A stretch of DNA of 64,000 nucleotides from Hansfordia pulvinata (taxonomy: Eukaryota; Ascomycota; Sordariomycetes; Xylariales): contig BJKQ01000018.1 of assembly GCA_006538405.1 (NCBI GenBank), positions 124,001-188,000 of the forward strand. Reading direction: 5' to 3'. Both the position numbers and the translations under genes were made by a program. The notes beneath the pieces were generated by a model, which was not told where the DNA came from, did no database searches, and worked only from the letters and a program-made list of their open reading frames with translations. This document shows positions 11,923-22,077 of this stretch, in pieces. Within the stretch, counting starts at the first letter, position 1. Each line of letters opens with the position of its first letter.

Positions 11923-13992
11923 TCACCACCCGCTCAGCCCGTTCCTCCACTGACCCGTGGCGTACACGGGCGAGACCGGCTCGGCCTCGGGAGTCAGCGG
12001 GGAGACGGGGCGCGGGGAGGGCTGCTGCTGCTGCTGCTGCATGGCCTCGCGCTGGCGCTGCCTCTGCGCCTGCTGGACGGCCGCCATGTCGCTCAGGGGC
12101 GCGAGCGAGCGGGGGCGCGCGTCGACGACGTACTCGACGCCGTCGTCCGAGGCGTACGAGGGCGGGCGGGGGAACAACCCCCCGCCGCCGCCGACTGCGC
12201 CGCCGACTCCGCCTCCGAACTCGGAGCCGACTCCGCCTCCGAACTCGGAGCCCGCCGTGTACGCGGAGCTCGGGGTGATCGGGGACGGGCCGTAGGCGCT
12301 GCCGCCAAAGGCGGACGGCGTCGCGGTCAGGGCCGAGACGGGGGTGCCCGGGTGGTTGAGGTCGCTGTCGGTGCGGTGGTGCTGGTGCCAGGGCGAGGAG
12401 GAGGAGGAGGAGGAGGAGGAAGACGGGTTGTTGTGGTGGTGGATGTCGCTGCTGAGGGCCGAGACAACGGAGGAGGAGCTGACTACGGGCAGCGGCGGGG
12501 ATCGCTCGTGCTCGCTGCGCTGCCAGTAGATGCGGTCCGGGTCGACGCGGACGCTCTCGCGCCACCAGCCGTAGGCCGGGGGTCCGGGGCGGGCGGCGGC
12601 GGCGGCGGCGGCCTCCTCGTCGACGGCGCCGCCGACGGTAACCTCCTCGTCGCGCGCCAGGACGACCTGGATCGGGCGCTGGGGCACGGCGTACGGGCCG
12701 CCGGGGCCGCCGGGGAGGGCCCTGAACGACGCGGCCGGCGGGTCCGCGAAGGGGTCGGCAAAGGGGTCCGCGAAGGAGGCCTGCTGGCGCAGGCGGTAGT
12801 ACTCCTCCTGCTGCTGGGCGGCGGCGGCGGCGTGGTCGCGCTGGGCGGCGGCGGCGGCGGCGTTCCTGGCGCCCTTGCGCTGCGCCAGCTTGAGCATGAA
12901 CATGCGCACCAGGCCGTGGCAGAAGACGATGCTGGCCAGCAGGATGACCAGGATCAGGACGATGGTGAACTCATCCGTGGCGTTGTTGTGCGTCAGCGAC
13001 AGGGCGAGGACTGGGGGGGATCGTTAGCTTTTTTTTTTCTTTTTTTTTCACTTGTCTTCCTTTTGGAACGAGTGGATAAATAGATGTGTCGAGTCTCGTA
13101 GACACGAGACAACCGATACCTCCAGACTGGGGACGGAATACTCACAAACTATAATCATGCACAGGATGAACAGCCCCGACACGAAGCACTTGAGGATCTG
13201 CAGGCGCATGCGCTTGGACGGGACCCAGGAGAAGCAGAAGAGGAAGCGCCCGGGCGTCTTCTTCTTGCTGCTGCTGCTGCCGCCCACGGAGCTCGGGGAG
13301 CCCGAGTCAAGCCCCGCGATGCCGCCCTTGCCGCTGCTGAAGCCTTTCGACGACGAGTATTCCTTGCCCTTGGCCCCTTTCTTATTCGTGTTATTGTTGT
13401 TGTTGTTGCTGTTGCTGTTGCGTCCCTTCTTGTCGCGCATGTTCTTCCCGCCCCGCGCCGCCGTCGCCGCCCCGTCGAGCCCGTCGCCCGCCAGCCGCGA
13501 GCGCCGCGTGTGGTGGTGCACGTCGCCGTAGCCGCGGCTGAGGTGGGACACGGCCAGGGTTGCGGCGGCCGGCGTGGCCACGCCCGGGTAGCGCGCCGTG
13601 CCGTTGCTGCCGCCCTCGTGCTCGTCCTCGTCGTCCTCTTCGGCCACGGAGATGGACGGCGGGGCCGCCTGCGAGGTGCGCGTGCTGTGGGCGCCGCTGC
13701 TGGCGGTCCGGCTGCGCGACAGCTGGAAGCGCGACCTGGAGGGGCCGCTGCCCGACGTCCGCTGCAGGTGGAAGCGCGGCGTCCGCGTCAGGTCTGAGGC
13801 GGCGGCGGCGGAGGCGGACGAGGGCGACAGCGACGAGGTCGGGTTGTTGGGCTCGGGCGTGCGCAGGCTCGGCAGGAGCCGCCGCACGCTGCCCCGGCGG
13901 TCGTCCCCGCCGCGGCCGCCGTTCTCCAGGTCCGGCGACTGCTGATCTGCCGACGGCCGGCGGCCCAGTATCGTTGTCCGTAGCGAGTACAT
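11923..13992 (-). CDS. Two-transmembrane low-complexity protein with DPF motifs, function unknown
   Basis: Two exons (13992-13146 and 13010-11923) spliced through a GTGAGT..GCTAAC..CCCAG intron of 135 nt give 644 residues. The N-terminal 265 residues are disordered, Ser/Arg/Asn-rich, with an Asn run and a basic KKGAKGKE patch. Two membrane segments follow: FVSGLFILCMIIVFLALSL (about 272-290) and TIVLILVILLASIVFCHGL (about 300-318). The intron falls within the first one, so splicing is needed to complete it. The C-terminal half has alanine and glutamine runs, a FADPFADPFADP triplet containing DPF motifs, a serine run, a duplicated GSEFGGGV and a QQQQQQ tract. DPF is a known clathrin-adaptor appendage ligand, so an endocytic role is possible but only inferred. 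I do not recognise the family. Confidence 0.72.
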
Positions 13993-14970
13993 TATTGTGT
14001 TGTGTCGTTTTGTCGTGGTTGCTGAGATCGTTCGTTGCTGTCGTCAAATCTAGTTCGCCTACTAGATATCGCGTGGGCGTGGGGTTTCCGGGACTCGCAT
14101 TCCTGTCCGGTCCCTGTCTATCTCCTCTCTCTTATCCTTTTCACTTCTGTCCTGTCTTTCTTCCGTCGGGGGCGGCCTTCCCTCTCTTCTTTCTCTTCCG
14201 ATGTTGTTCAAGACAACGTCTCCAAGGCAATGTGGTACCCGTCGCTGACTGACGGTCGTCGATCAGACGCCAACGACAGCCGGGGCCCCGCTGGCGTTGA
14301 CACGAGCCCGAAACCTCCTCTCCCCGAGGGCGTGGGCTGTCGGGTGCCGGGGCGGAGCTGCGTCCGGCGGGTCTGTGTCCGTCCTGTTGCTGCCCGCCGG
14401 TCCTCCTCTCCTTGGTCGAGTTCGAGCTGCTTGCCGTTTTTGGGACGAACCCTCTCCAGGTTCTTCGACGAGACGGGCTCCTGAGGGCCAGGGCGGGTTT
14501 CGCAGGGTTGTGGCTTGTCGACGACGAGACGAGTCGAGAAACTGGGCGGTTTCAGAGGTAGGCCAAGGCCTGGTGCTGCGCCTGGGGTTGTGTGAGTGGG
14601 TGCTACGTCGATCCTGGGACTACTGCTGCTTCTGCTGCAGCTGCATTTGGAGTTGGAGTTGTCAAGTCAATGTTGTCGTCGTTGTTGTTGTTGGAGACGT
14701 CAGCCGGTCTTGGGAGTTGTTGGCTGGGTTTAGGGAGTTGATAGGCCGGGCCGGGATGCAGATGTGACAGTGGACAAGGCAGCGAGAGACCGGGAGACTC
14801 AACGCAGGCAGCCAAGGACCAACATGGAAATTGCCGCCGCCTGGCGATTGCGCAGGCTTGCCGCGCACGGCACGTATAAGTCGAGGCGAGGCGAGACGAG
14901 GCAAGTCAGGCCTGGCTGGCTGGCTGACTGGCTGGCTGGCTGGCTAAGCGCCCCGTGCTCGGTGAGTTGG

Positions 14971-14986
14971 GTACTCGCGCGAGTAC
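14971..14986. repeat. 16-bp perfect palindrome GTACTCGCGCGAGTAC
   Basis: The palindrome is immediately followed by TCGTAG, so its right half also forms TACTCGTA at 14984-14991. One of several inverted arrangements of the TACTCG motif in this window. Confidence 0.85.
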
Positions 14987-16306
14987 TCGTAGCGTGCGTG
15001 TAAGTGAGCGGGCTCTGGCGGGTGACTGGCTGACAACCCTCGTGCCCCCTTACTCGTTCGTACCCTTACCTCACCCTTGCTTGACCCGCTGGCCTGCAGA
15101 AGCCGTGTGGAGGCGGAGGCGGAGGCGCGGAGGCGGCGGCGGCGGCGCTGTCGTGGGCAAAGAAAGAAAGAAAGAAAAAAAAAAAAAAGGAAAAAAAAGG
15201 ACTTGAAAGGCAACTCGGGCACCAGCCCACCGCCCTGAAGTCGGGGCAGATCGATAAAAGGGGCGGGATTCTCGGCCTGACCAGCAGCGCAGAGGCGAAC
15301 AAGAGGCCCAAAGCAGCGAAAAGCCCCCGGTCGGGAGGCGACTTTGCTGGGGCGACGGGAGGCGACTTGCAGCGGTTCTGGTTTTCTGGAAGGCAACGCC
15401 GAACGAAAAGCGGAGAGGGTGGAGCTGGGGAGGCGAATCTCGCACGCTGGCGCCGCCCGGCTTTTCCTTCCAGAAGGGGGAAGAAGACGGGCACTCGTAG
15501 TATGTAATAGTAATAAGTGGTGTGTGTGATAAGAGACGGGTTGAAGAAGAGAAATGGTGGTACGAAGAACTGTCCCACGTGGAGGAGAGAGGTACAGAGG
15601 GTGGACGAAAAGAGGGCTAATAAGAAGAAGAAATAACAAGAACGAGATGGGATTGAATAAGAGAAGCGGGAGTCAGGCCCCAGAAGAAGCAAAAGAAAAA
15701 GAGGCACAATAAAGGCAGACTACGACATCACGGACCAGGGAAACAGACAGGGGGGAGTATGACTCTGCGCTCACGCGTGGCTTTGCGCTGCGTTGGTAGG
15801 TACTCGTGGATCAAACAACGCGACAGCCACTACTGCGAGGACTTGTAGTAGTCGTGCCGAGAGAAGAGAGAAGCAACAGAATGGTGGGCTGCCATTCGTG
15901 CCGGCCTGTCTCAGCCGCGTTGGTCCGGGCTCGAGGCTATTGGCTGCGGGCTGACGATGCCTGTGGACAAGAGGGCCGCCCCCGCTCCCCGCCGTCTACG
16001 ACTGCTCGTACTCCGTGACGACGACGAGTCTAAACTAGTAGTATTCGCACCACTGCTGCTGCTGCTGCTCGGATGCAACAAGACGAACGCACGTTGAAGA
16101 AGGCGTAGCGCACTGGCGTCCGTCCGCCCGTCCGTCCGTGCCATGTGCCCTGTGCCCCTCCCCCCCTCGTAGGCCCCGGCTCGAGGGCTATCGCCAGAAA
16201 CAGCGTGTCATTCCGCAGCGGCACTGCACCGCATCGCGGGACGTGCGAGCGCGCGCGATCGAGGCTCGAAGAGGTGGTTATGATCCGTACTACGGAGAGA
16301 GTACTT

Positions 16307-16316
16307 CTCGTACGAG
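16307..16316. repeat. 10-bp palindrome CTCGTACGAG
   Basis: Lies in a cluster with GTACTACGGAG just upstream and a full TACGAGTA at 16363-16370. Confidence 0.7.
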
Positions 16317-17384
16317 CACTGATGAGGATACCTCTCGTACACTTTCTGTGGTGATTCCTACCTACGAGTATGCCGGTTTTGCCAGACGCGTGCAAAAACA
16401 CCTCAAATAGCCCCCGCAGAGTAATACTCGCAGATAAGTCAAGTTCCAAGTCAGCACAGCACCGACCAACCGAGCAAGTCGGCCGTGCGATTCCGCTGCC
16501 CGTGATAGGGGTTTGCAAAGGAGGAAAAGGGGTCGTCCAATGGTATCTACAACGGGTACTCCCACCGGGAACAGTACTCTGCACGCGTACAGTCATACCC
16601 TTTATTTTTCTTTTCTTTTTTTCTTTGATCTCCTCTTTCCCCTTTTGTTGCTTCACAAGGTTCTCTTCTGTGACATGTACTTTGCCAGCATTGCATTCAC
16701 CAGTCTGACACCCTCCCCCCCCCGGGCGCCGTCTGTTGGCCCAAGCATCGCCCACGCCGAAGCCGTGACGGACACAGACGCAACTCGAGCCCCCATCAGC
16801 CAATCCCCCGGGGGCGAACAAACGAACGAACGAACCCCTGCCTCTCCGGGCCAGTCTCAGGCCAGGTCGCGCAGACGCCGGCCCTTCATTGGACAACGGC
16901 CGTCCTGCCTGCCTGGCCTGCCTGCCGCCTCCTGCGTTCCCCTTCCCCCTGCCTGCCGGCCGCACACACACACACACACACACAAGGTCGCAGGGGTTCA
17001 GTCATCTTTCCTCTCTTCTTGCACTCTGCAAGACCCCCCGGGTCCAAGTCGCAACCTGTCTGTCTGAATGGCCGGCTGAAGGAGACCGGGTGCATGCTTA
17101 CGATGCAGATACAGTAACGCCGGTCGTAGCTGAGTGGTAATCAGAGGTACTCGTAAGCTGGTGGGTCGAGTGCCTGAGACAAGTCTTCTCGCTGCACTTC
17201 GCCCGAGTCCCCCAGGCGTATCATCTGATCAGTCATCACTCACGGACCTGCGGATACCTGCTTGCCTGTCTGCCTTCCGTCTCCGGACAAGCCGCGCCCG
17301 CGGTCCCCGAAGAGCCACAGAGAGGGACTTCATCTTTGGTGCGTGCGGAGGGACCGTAGAGGAGAGACAGGCAAGAGAGAGAGA

Positions 17385-17403
17385 GGGGGGGGGGGGGGGG
17401 GGG
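17385..17403. repeat. G19 homopolymer
   Basis: Nineteen consecutive G after a GA-rich tract. It could form G-quadruplex DNA, and its length is hard to sequence accurately. Confidence 0.8.
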
Positions 17404-17630
17404 CGGGCGAGGCGAGGCGATGCGATACGATGCGATACGTCGCGGGCAGCCCGCAACGCTCGCCTCCCCTTTGTCCCCGCCCGCCCTGCTCGGCTGTATG
17501 TACTCGCCCGTACGCGCGCAACGCCTGTCGTTATCATCAATTCGCCCCCGACATGTCGCCCGCCGTTCTGCCCTGCAGATAAGCAGCAGCGGGAGACGAG
17601 ACACGGGTAGCGAGTAGCGCCGCTGCGGCT

Positions 17631-17670
<40 letters not shown>

Positions 17671-18309
17671 ACTCACGAGCCAGGCGACTCCTCAGGGTCT
17701 GCTCGGACGGGCACCTCCGGCTGCTTCGCACTGATGGTTGTCCCACCTGGCTGGCTGGGTCAAGGGCGCTGGTTTCTTGCGCCCGCCCGGTGAACAATAG
17801 CCATCGACCGTCGCAGATGACTCCTCGTTGGTCTCCCGGCCCGAGATGGCCACCGAACGACGTCTTTCAGAAAGAGCAAAGAATAGCCCGCTAGTCAGGG
17901 CTGCTGGAGGGGACCCAGAAAGCAAAAAGAAGGAGAAAACAAAGGATTCCTCACAGCGGCGAAGAAAACGTAAAAAAAAAAAAAAAAAGAAAGAAACCCC
18001 CCGGGAAGAAAAAAAGACGTCAAAAGTGCCAATTGCACCTGGGTTCGTTCGATGGGCGGCGCCCCGCGGCCAACACCAGCACAAGCACAAGCACAGCACG
18101 GCACGGCACAGCACATGAGCCGGGGTCTGCCAAAAATAGCCTGCCCACTCGACGTCGGCCATGTCGCTTCTCCGGGCCTAGCTCTGGCCCTCGCTCGCCC
18201 CCCATACCCATCCCATCCCCGTTCGCCTCGCCGCCATCTTGGTTATCGCGTGGTCAACGACTGCGCCCCCCGCGGTGCAGGCGTTCACCCGCCAGAGATC
18301 CACGTCGGC

Positions 18310-18327
18310 GGGGGGGGGGGGGGGGGG
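18310..18327. repeat. G18 homopolymer
   Basis: Eighteen consecutive G in intergenic DNA, flanked by ordinary GC-rich sequence. Confidence 0.8.
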
Positions 18328-19309
18328 CTCTCCCTCCCTCTCCCTTCAACTCGCCCCGTCACTCGGTCCCCGGATGTGCCGTCATTGTCCAGGGCTGCCG
18401 ACCTCTTCTCCTCCTCGATTCATCGAGTGGTTTCCTTGAGGTTCGCGAGTCGTCCCCCCTTCTCACCACCCCACCCTTGATGTTTGCCACGCGAATCCCG
18501 GCAGCACAGTCACCGCCATGTATCGCTTTTTGCATATTCCAGAGACGGAACTGCGTGAGCAGGGGTGGTCAGGTTGACACTATGAATGACGGAAGCATGG
18601 CCCGTAGGGTCTGACTCGGCTCGTCGCCGCTTTTCACTCTTGCTGGGCTCCGCAGTTTGCGGCTGCTATCGTTACATGCTCGTCTCATGATGTGGCAAGG
18701 GCCTCTTACTCGCAAGAGCTCTCGAGCATCTGCTGCAAGTCCCCAAAAATTCGAACAGCAACGCCCCATAGTCTTGTATCTGCCCTTCCATCTCAACTCT
18801 CTCCCACCCGCGAAACGTGGCGACCTGGGCTGCCCAGACCGGCGGTTGGTGAACCCGTGGTGGCCAGTTTCCGTAGCAGCTAGACAAGACCAGCTGACCG
18901 CCGCCGTCCCGACCAGCAGGCTTCTCACGAGACATTTTAATGGCGCAGTTAACCCGACGGTGAGCCCGCTCGAGCAGCACCACTATCTCCACTGGCGAGA
19001 ACGCCCTGGCCGCGAGGTTTGTCCGTGGCCCGAGCCAGACACCCATCGTAAGGGCCCGCCGAATCGCCCCCTCCTTTTCGCTTCTCTTCTCACCAGGGCG
19101 GAAGAACACGCCGGCCCGTCTTGCCTGTGGTGCGCGGCCTGCTCGAGTTCATCTTGATCCGATAAGGCTCGGCATGGCCTTACGTACGGCTTATTATACA
19201 TCTCATTGCATGGAGGCAAGTGCTGCCGCTTGCAACCTCGGATCTGGCGGTCAGCATGGCCTTCAAGGCCAGTGTACACATATTGACCTGCCTCGATCTG
19301 CGAGCGTCA

Positions 19310-20538
19310 TCACCGCAGCTCTCCCAGGAGCATCCTGCGATCTGAGGAGGCCGACAAAACTGGCAAGGGTTAGCATCGTGCGATCGCTGGCGGCAGAGAC
19401 GAGCTTTGTGCTTACTTGTGGGCTGGTCGTTGGGCGCAAACTCGGCGCAATTCACGACGCCTTGGTGCCCGGGCAGCTTGTAGAGGAGCTTGCCAGAGTC
19501 GCTAGCCCAGATGACAACCGTGCCGTCGCCAGCACCGACGGCAATCTTCTTACCAGCAGCATCCCAGCTGGCGCGCACAAGGTTCTGCTCGAGCCCCATC
19601 TGGGCACCATCAAAGGTGCGGATGTGGCGCTCGGTAGGAGCAAAGGGGCGGACGTCCCACGTCTTGGCCGTCGAGTCGTGGGAATAGGACAGAAGCGACT
19701 GCGAGTCGGGCGAGAGACGTAGACTAGTGACGGTGTCGTTGTGCCCCAGCATGGAGTAGACGACGGCCTTCTTGCGCAGATCCCAGACCTTGATGTCGTT
19801 GTCGATACTGCCAGTGTAGATCTCGTTGCCGGCCTCGGCGATGGCGAGCGAGGTGACGGGGAAGTCGGTGTCGATGTAATCAACCGCATTCTTGGACCGC
19901 GGGTCCCAAATCCCAATCGTGCCGTCGTCACTGCCGCTGATGAGCATCTCCTCGCCGCGCTTGGTGGTGTCGAGCGTGTTGATGACTTCTTCGTGCCCAA
20001 TGTAGCGGCGAATGCGGGCGCCCGACGTCAGATCCCAGCTGGCGAGGTGCATGTCGGCCGATGCGGAGTAGAGGATCTGCGAGTCGCGCGACCACTGGAG
20101 GTCGAGGACGGCGCCCCGGTGGCCGGTCAGTTCGCCAAAGTTGTCGCACGCGCCCGAGGTGTTCCATAGCACTGAGAGGGGTCAGAATCTGGCGGTGGTG
20201 GGGCGCGAGGGCATACGTACAGATACTCCTGTCCATTGAGCCGGAAGCTATGAAGTTTCCGGCCGGGTCGTACCGGGCAGAGAAGATCTCGCCGCTGTGG
20301 CCGGTGAGCTCCATCACGGGAGCCTCGAGATTGCTTGTGCGGACCTGGATAATGCCAATCAGCTGGGGGCCGCGACGAGAAACGCAGACAGGGGCGCGCA
20401 ACGCACCGTCTGGACCAAGGCAGATGATCCCCCGCCATCGCGGCGAGAGAGCGCGGTCGAGGTGCCGGGCTTCTGCCTCTTGACGATGAGCTGGCCGGCG
20501 CCAGGGTCGTCGGAGGCGGGGCGCTTTTCGGCAGACAT
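19310..20538 (-). CDS. spf38: U5 snRNP 40 kDa-type WD40 protein (spliceosome component)
   Basis: Four exons (20538-20407, 20344-20221, 20171-19416, 19359-19310) give 353 residues, matching the about 357 of human SNRNP40. All introns (62, 49 and 56 nt) have GT..AG ends, and two show clear branch sites (GCTGATT, GCTAACC). The N-tail MSAEKRPASDD...IVKRQK is followed by seven WD repeats, beginning VMELTGHSGEIFSARYDPAG and including LWNTSG, SASADMHLASWDL, GIWDPR, IKVWDLRKK, KTWDVRPFAP, VIWASDSGKLLYKLPGHQG. The last exon supplies the conserved end ILSASSDRRMLLGEL. Known family role: U5 snRNP/Prp8-associated propeller in pre-mRNA splicing, nuclear. The start codon opens the canonical MSAEKR-like N-terminus. 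It is divergent from the Bet3 gene, with 886 bp between start codons. Confidence 0.93.
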
Positions 20539-21424
20539 GGCGGCGCGGCGCGAAGGTGATTACGATTAGATTTAGTAGAGAAGGGTCAAGGGCGAGTAAG
20601 GCGCGGTGTTGTGCGGGCCAGCGGCGATGGGGCGAGGCTCGACGTCGGCGGCGGTAGTAATCTTGAGCGTCGCGGTCTTCACGTTGAGATGACGATGTTT
20701 TCGTCTGACGGCAGACAGCTGCACCCATGCGCCGGTTCACTCCGTCGGTTCTGGTCGGGTACTTTGCAAGTGGGCTGAGCGTGGGAGAAGCGCTTGTACC
20801 TATAGCGTCTTCGCGGCAAGACGCGACTCGGCGCATGAAGTCGAGGGTACGTGCCGTCTACCCCGATGCTGCACAGTAAGCCCCATGATGGGTGTGCGAT
20901 TGAGCTCACATCTGGTACCGACTAAGTTCCGGCCTCTACCTGGTGCTGCAGGCGAGCTCAATCCCCGCCAGCGAACCCCCGGGGAAGCTCCGGACCTGCC
21001 CCGGACCAGGCCCTGAGACCCAGCGCTACAGGCATTCACAGCTAGCTGGACAGCTCCGGAGGCGGCCACCTCCACAGGCTCCAGTGCCTCTGCCGCAGCC
21101 TCGTACCCCTCCACCGCCCAGTCTCGAAGCGCCGACCCCTAATACTCGAAACCCCAGCGCAATCGCACGCGACGTTGATCATCATCGAGAACCCGAGTCT
21201 CACGAAACCTCTCTGCCCCACGAAGCCACGAACTCACGATACCCACGAACAAGGCGACAGGATACACGACACCAACATCAGACACGCAAGACCCGTCGCT
21301 CCCTAGCCCAGGCTCATCCATGAGCTGAGCTGAACCGAGCCGAGCTGCGCCGAGGGGCTCAACCAGGGCCGATCAGGACCACCAGCTCCAACGCGAGCCG
21401 CAGCGACCCCGTTGCCATCTCACC
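20539..21424. promoter_or_regulatory. Shared divergent promoter region of the WD40 and Bet3 genes
   Basis: 886 bp separate the two divergent start codons. No open frame looks coding. The Bet3-proximal 250 bp are C/A-rich with few G, typical of a transcribed fungal 5' leader. No TATA box is obvious. Bidirectional activity is inferred from layout alone. Confidence 0.5.
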
Positions 21425-22077
21425 ATGTCCTCCGCCAGCAAGGCTGCCCGTGTTGGCGAAGAGTCAGTCTCCCTGCCAATTCTCCCGCGTCTCCGCCACC
21501 GCCGCCGCCGCTGACACTCTCGCGCTCCCCCAGGATCTGGAAGGGCCGCATCGACAAGGTCAACGCCGAGCTCGTCACCCTGACCTACGGCACCATTGTC
21601 GCCCAGCTGTGCAAGGACTTTGAGAGCGACTATGCCGAGGTCAACAAGCAGCTCGACCGCATGGGCTACAACATCGGCCTGCGCCTCATCGAGGACTACC
21701 TGGCCAAGTCCAACACGATGCGCCGGTGCACCAACTTCCGCGAAACGGCCGACATGATTGCCAAGATCGGCTTCAAGATTTTCCTCAACATCACCCCGAC
21801 CGTCACCAACTGGACCTCGGACAGCTCCCAGTTCTCCCTCGTCTTCGAGGAGAACCCTCTCGCCGACTTTGTCGAGCTGCCCGACGACGGCCGCGCCCAG
21901 GACCAGCTCTGGTACTCCAACATCTTCTGCGGCGTCCTGCGCGGCGCCCTCGAGATGGTCCAGATGCAAGTCGAAGCCCACTTCATCAGCGACGTCCTGC
22001 GTGGCAACGACACCACCGAGATGCGCATATCCCTCGTCCGCTATATGGAAGACGAGCTGCCTCCGGATGATGAATAG
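21425..22077 (+). CDS. BET3: TRAPP complex core subunit Bet3 (TRAPPC3)
   Basis: Exons 21425-21462 and 21534-22077 give 193 residues, the usual length. The intron has a GTCAGT donor, a CGCTGACAC branch site and a CCCAG acceptor. The protein is a single Bet3/TRAPP domain: [86 protein letters not shown], ending [12 protein letters not shown]. Cys78 in RRCTNF corresponds to the conserved Bet3 cysteine, acylated in other species. Family role: core of the TRAPP tethering complexes, a Ypt1/Rab1 exchange factor acting at the Golgi. The ATG at 21425 opens [13 protein letters not shown], as in other fungi, and sits in a good context (accATGt). Confidence 0.96.

Larger units (their letters stand above)
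13993..19309. other. 5.3-kb intergenic region with dense simple repeats
   Basis: No gene can be supported. It contains GGCT repeats (about 14917-14945), a 16-bp perfect palindrome (14971-14986), a poly-A stretch (about 15174-15187), a TACGAGTA cluster (16307-16370), a CA repeat (about 16965-16983), G19 at 17385-17403, a CAG run (about 17638-17662), and G18 at 18310-18327. Part of it must be promoter for the 13992 gene and terminator for the WD40 gene. Confidence 0.55.

Noticed and set aside
17125..17195. tRNA-like stretch with A-box TAGCTGAGTGG and a partial B-box GGGTCGAGTGC
   Set aside because: The acceptor and T-arm stems do not pair, and the B-box lacks the TTCRA core.
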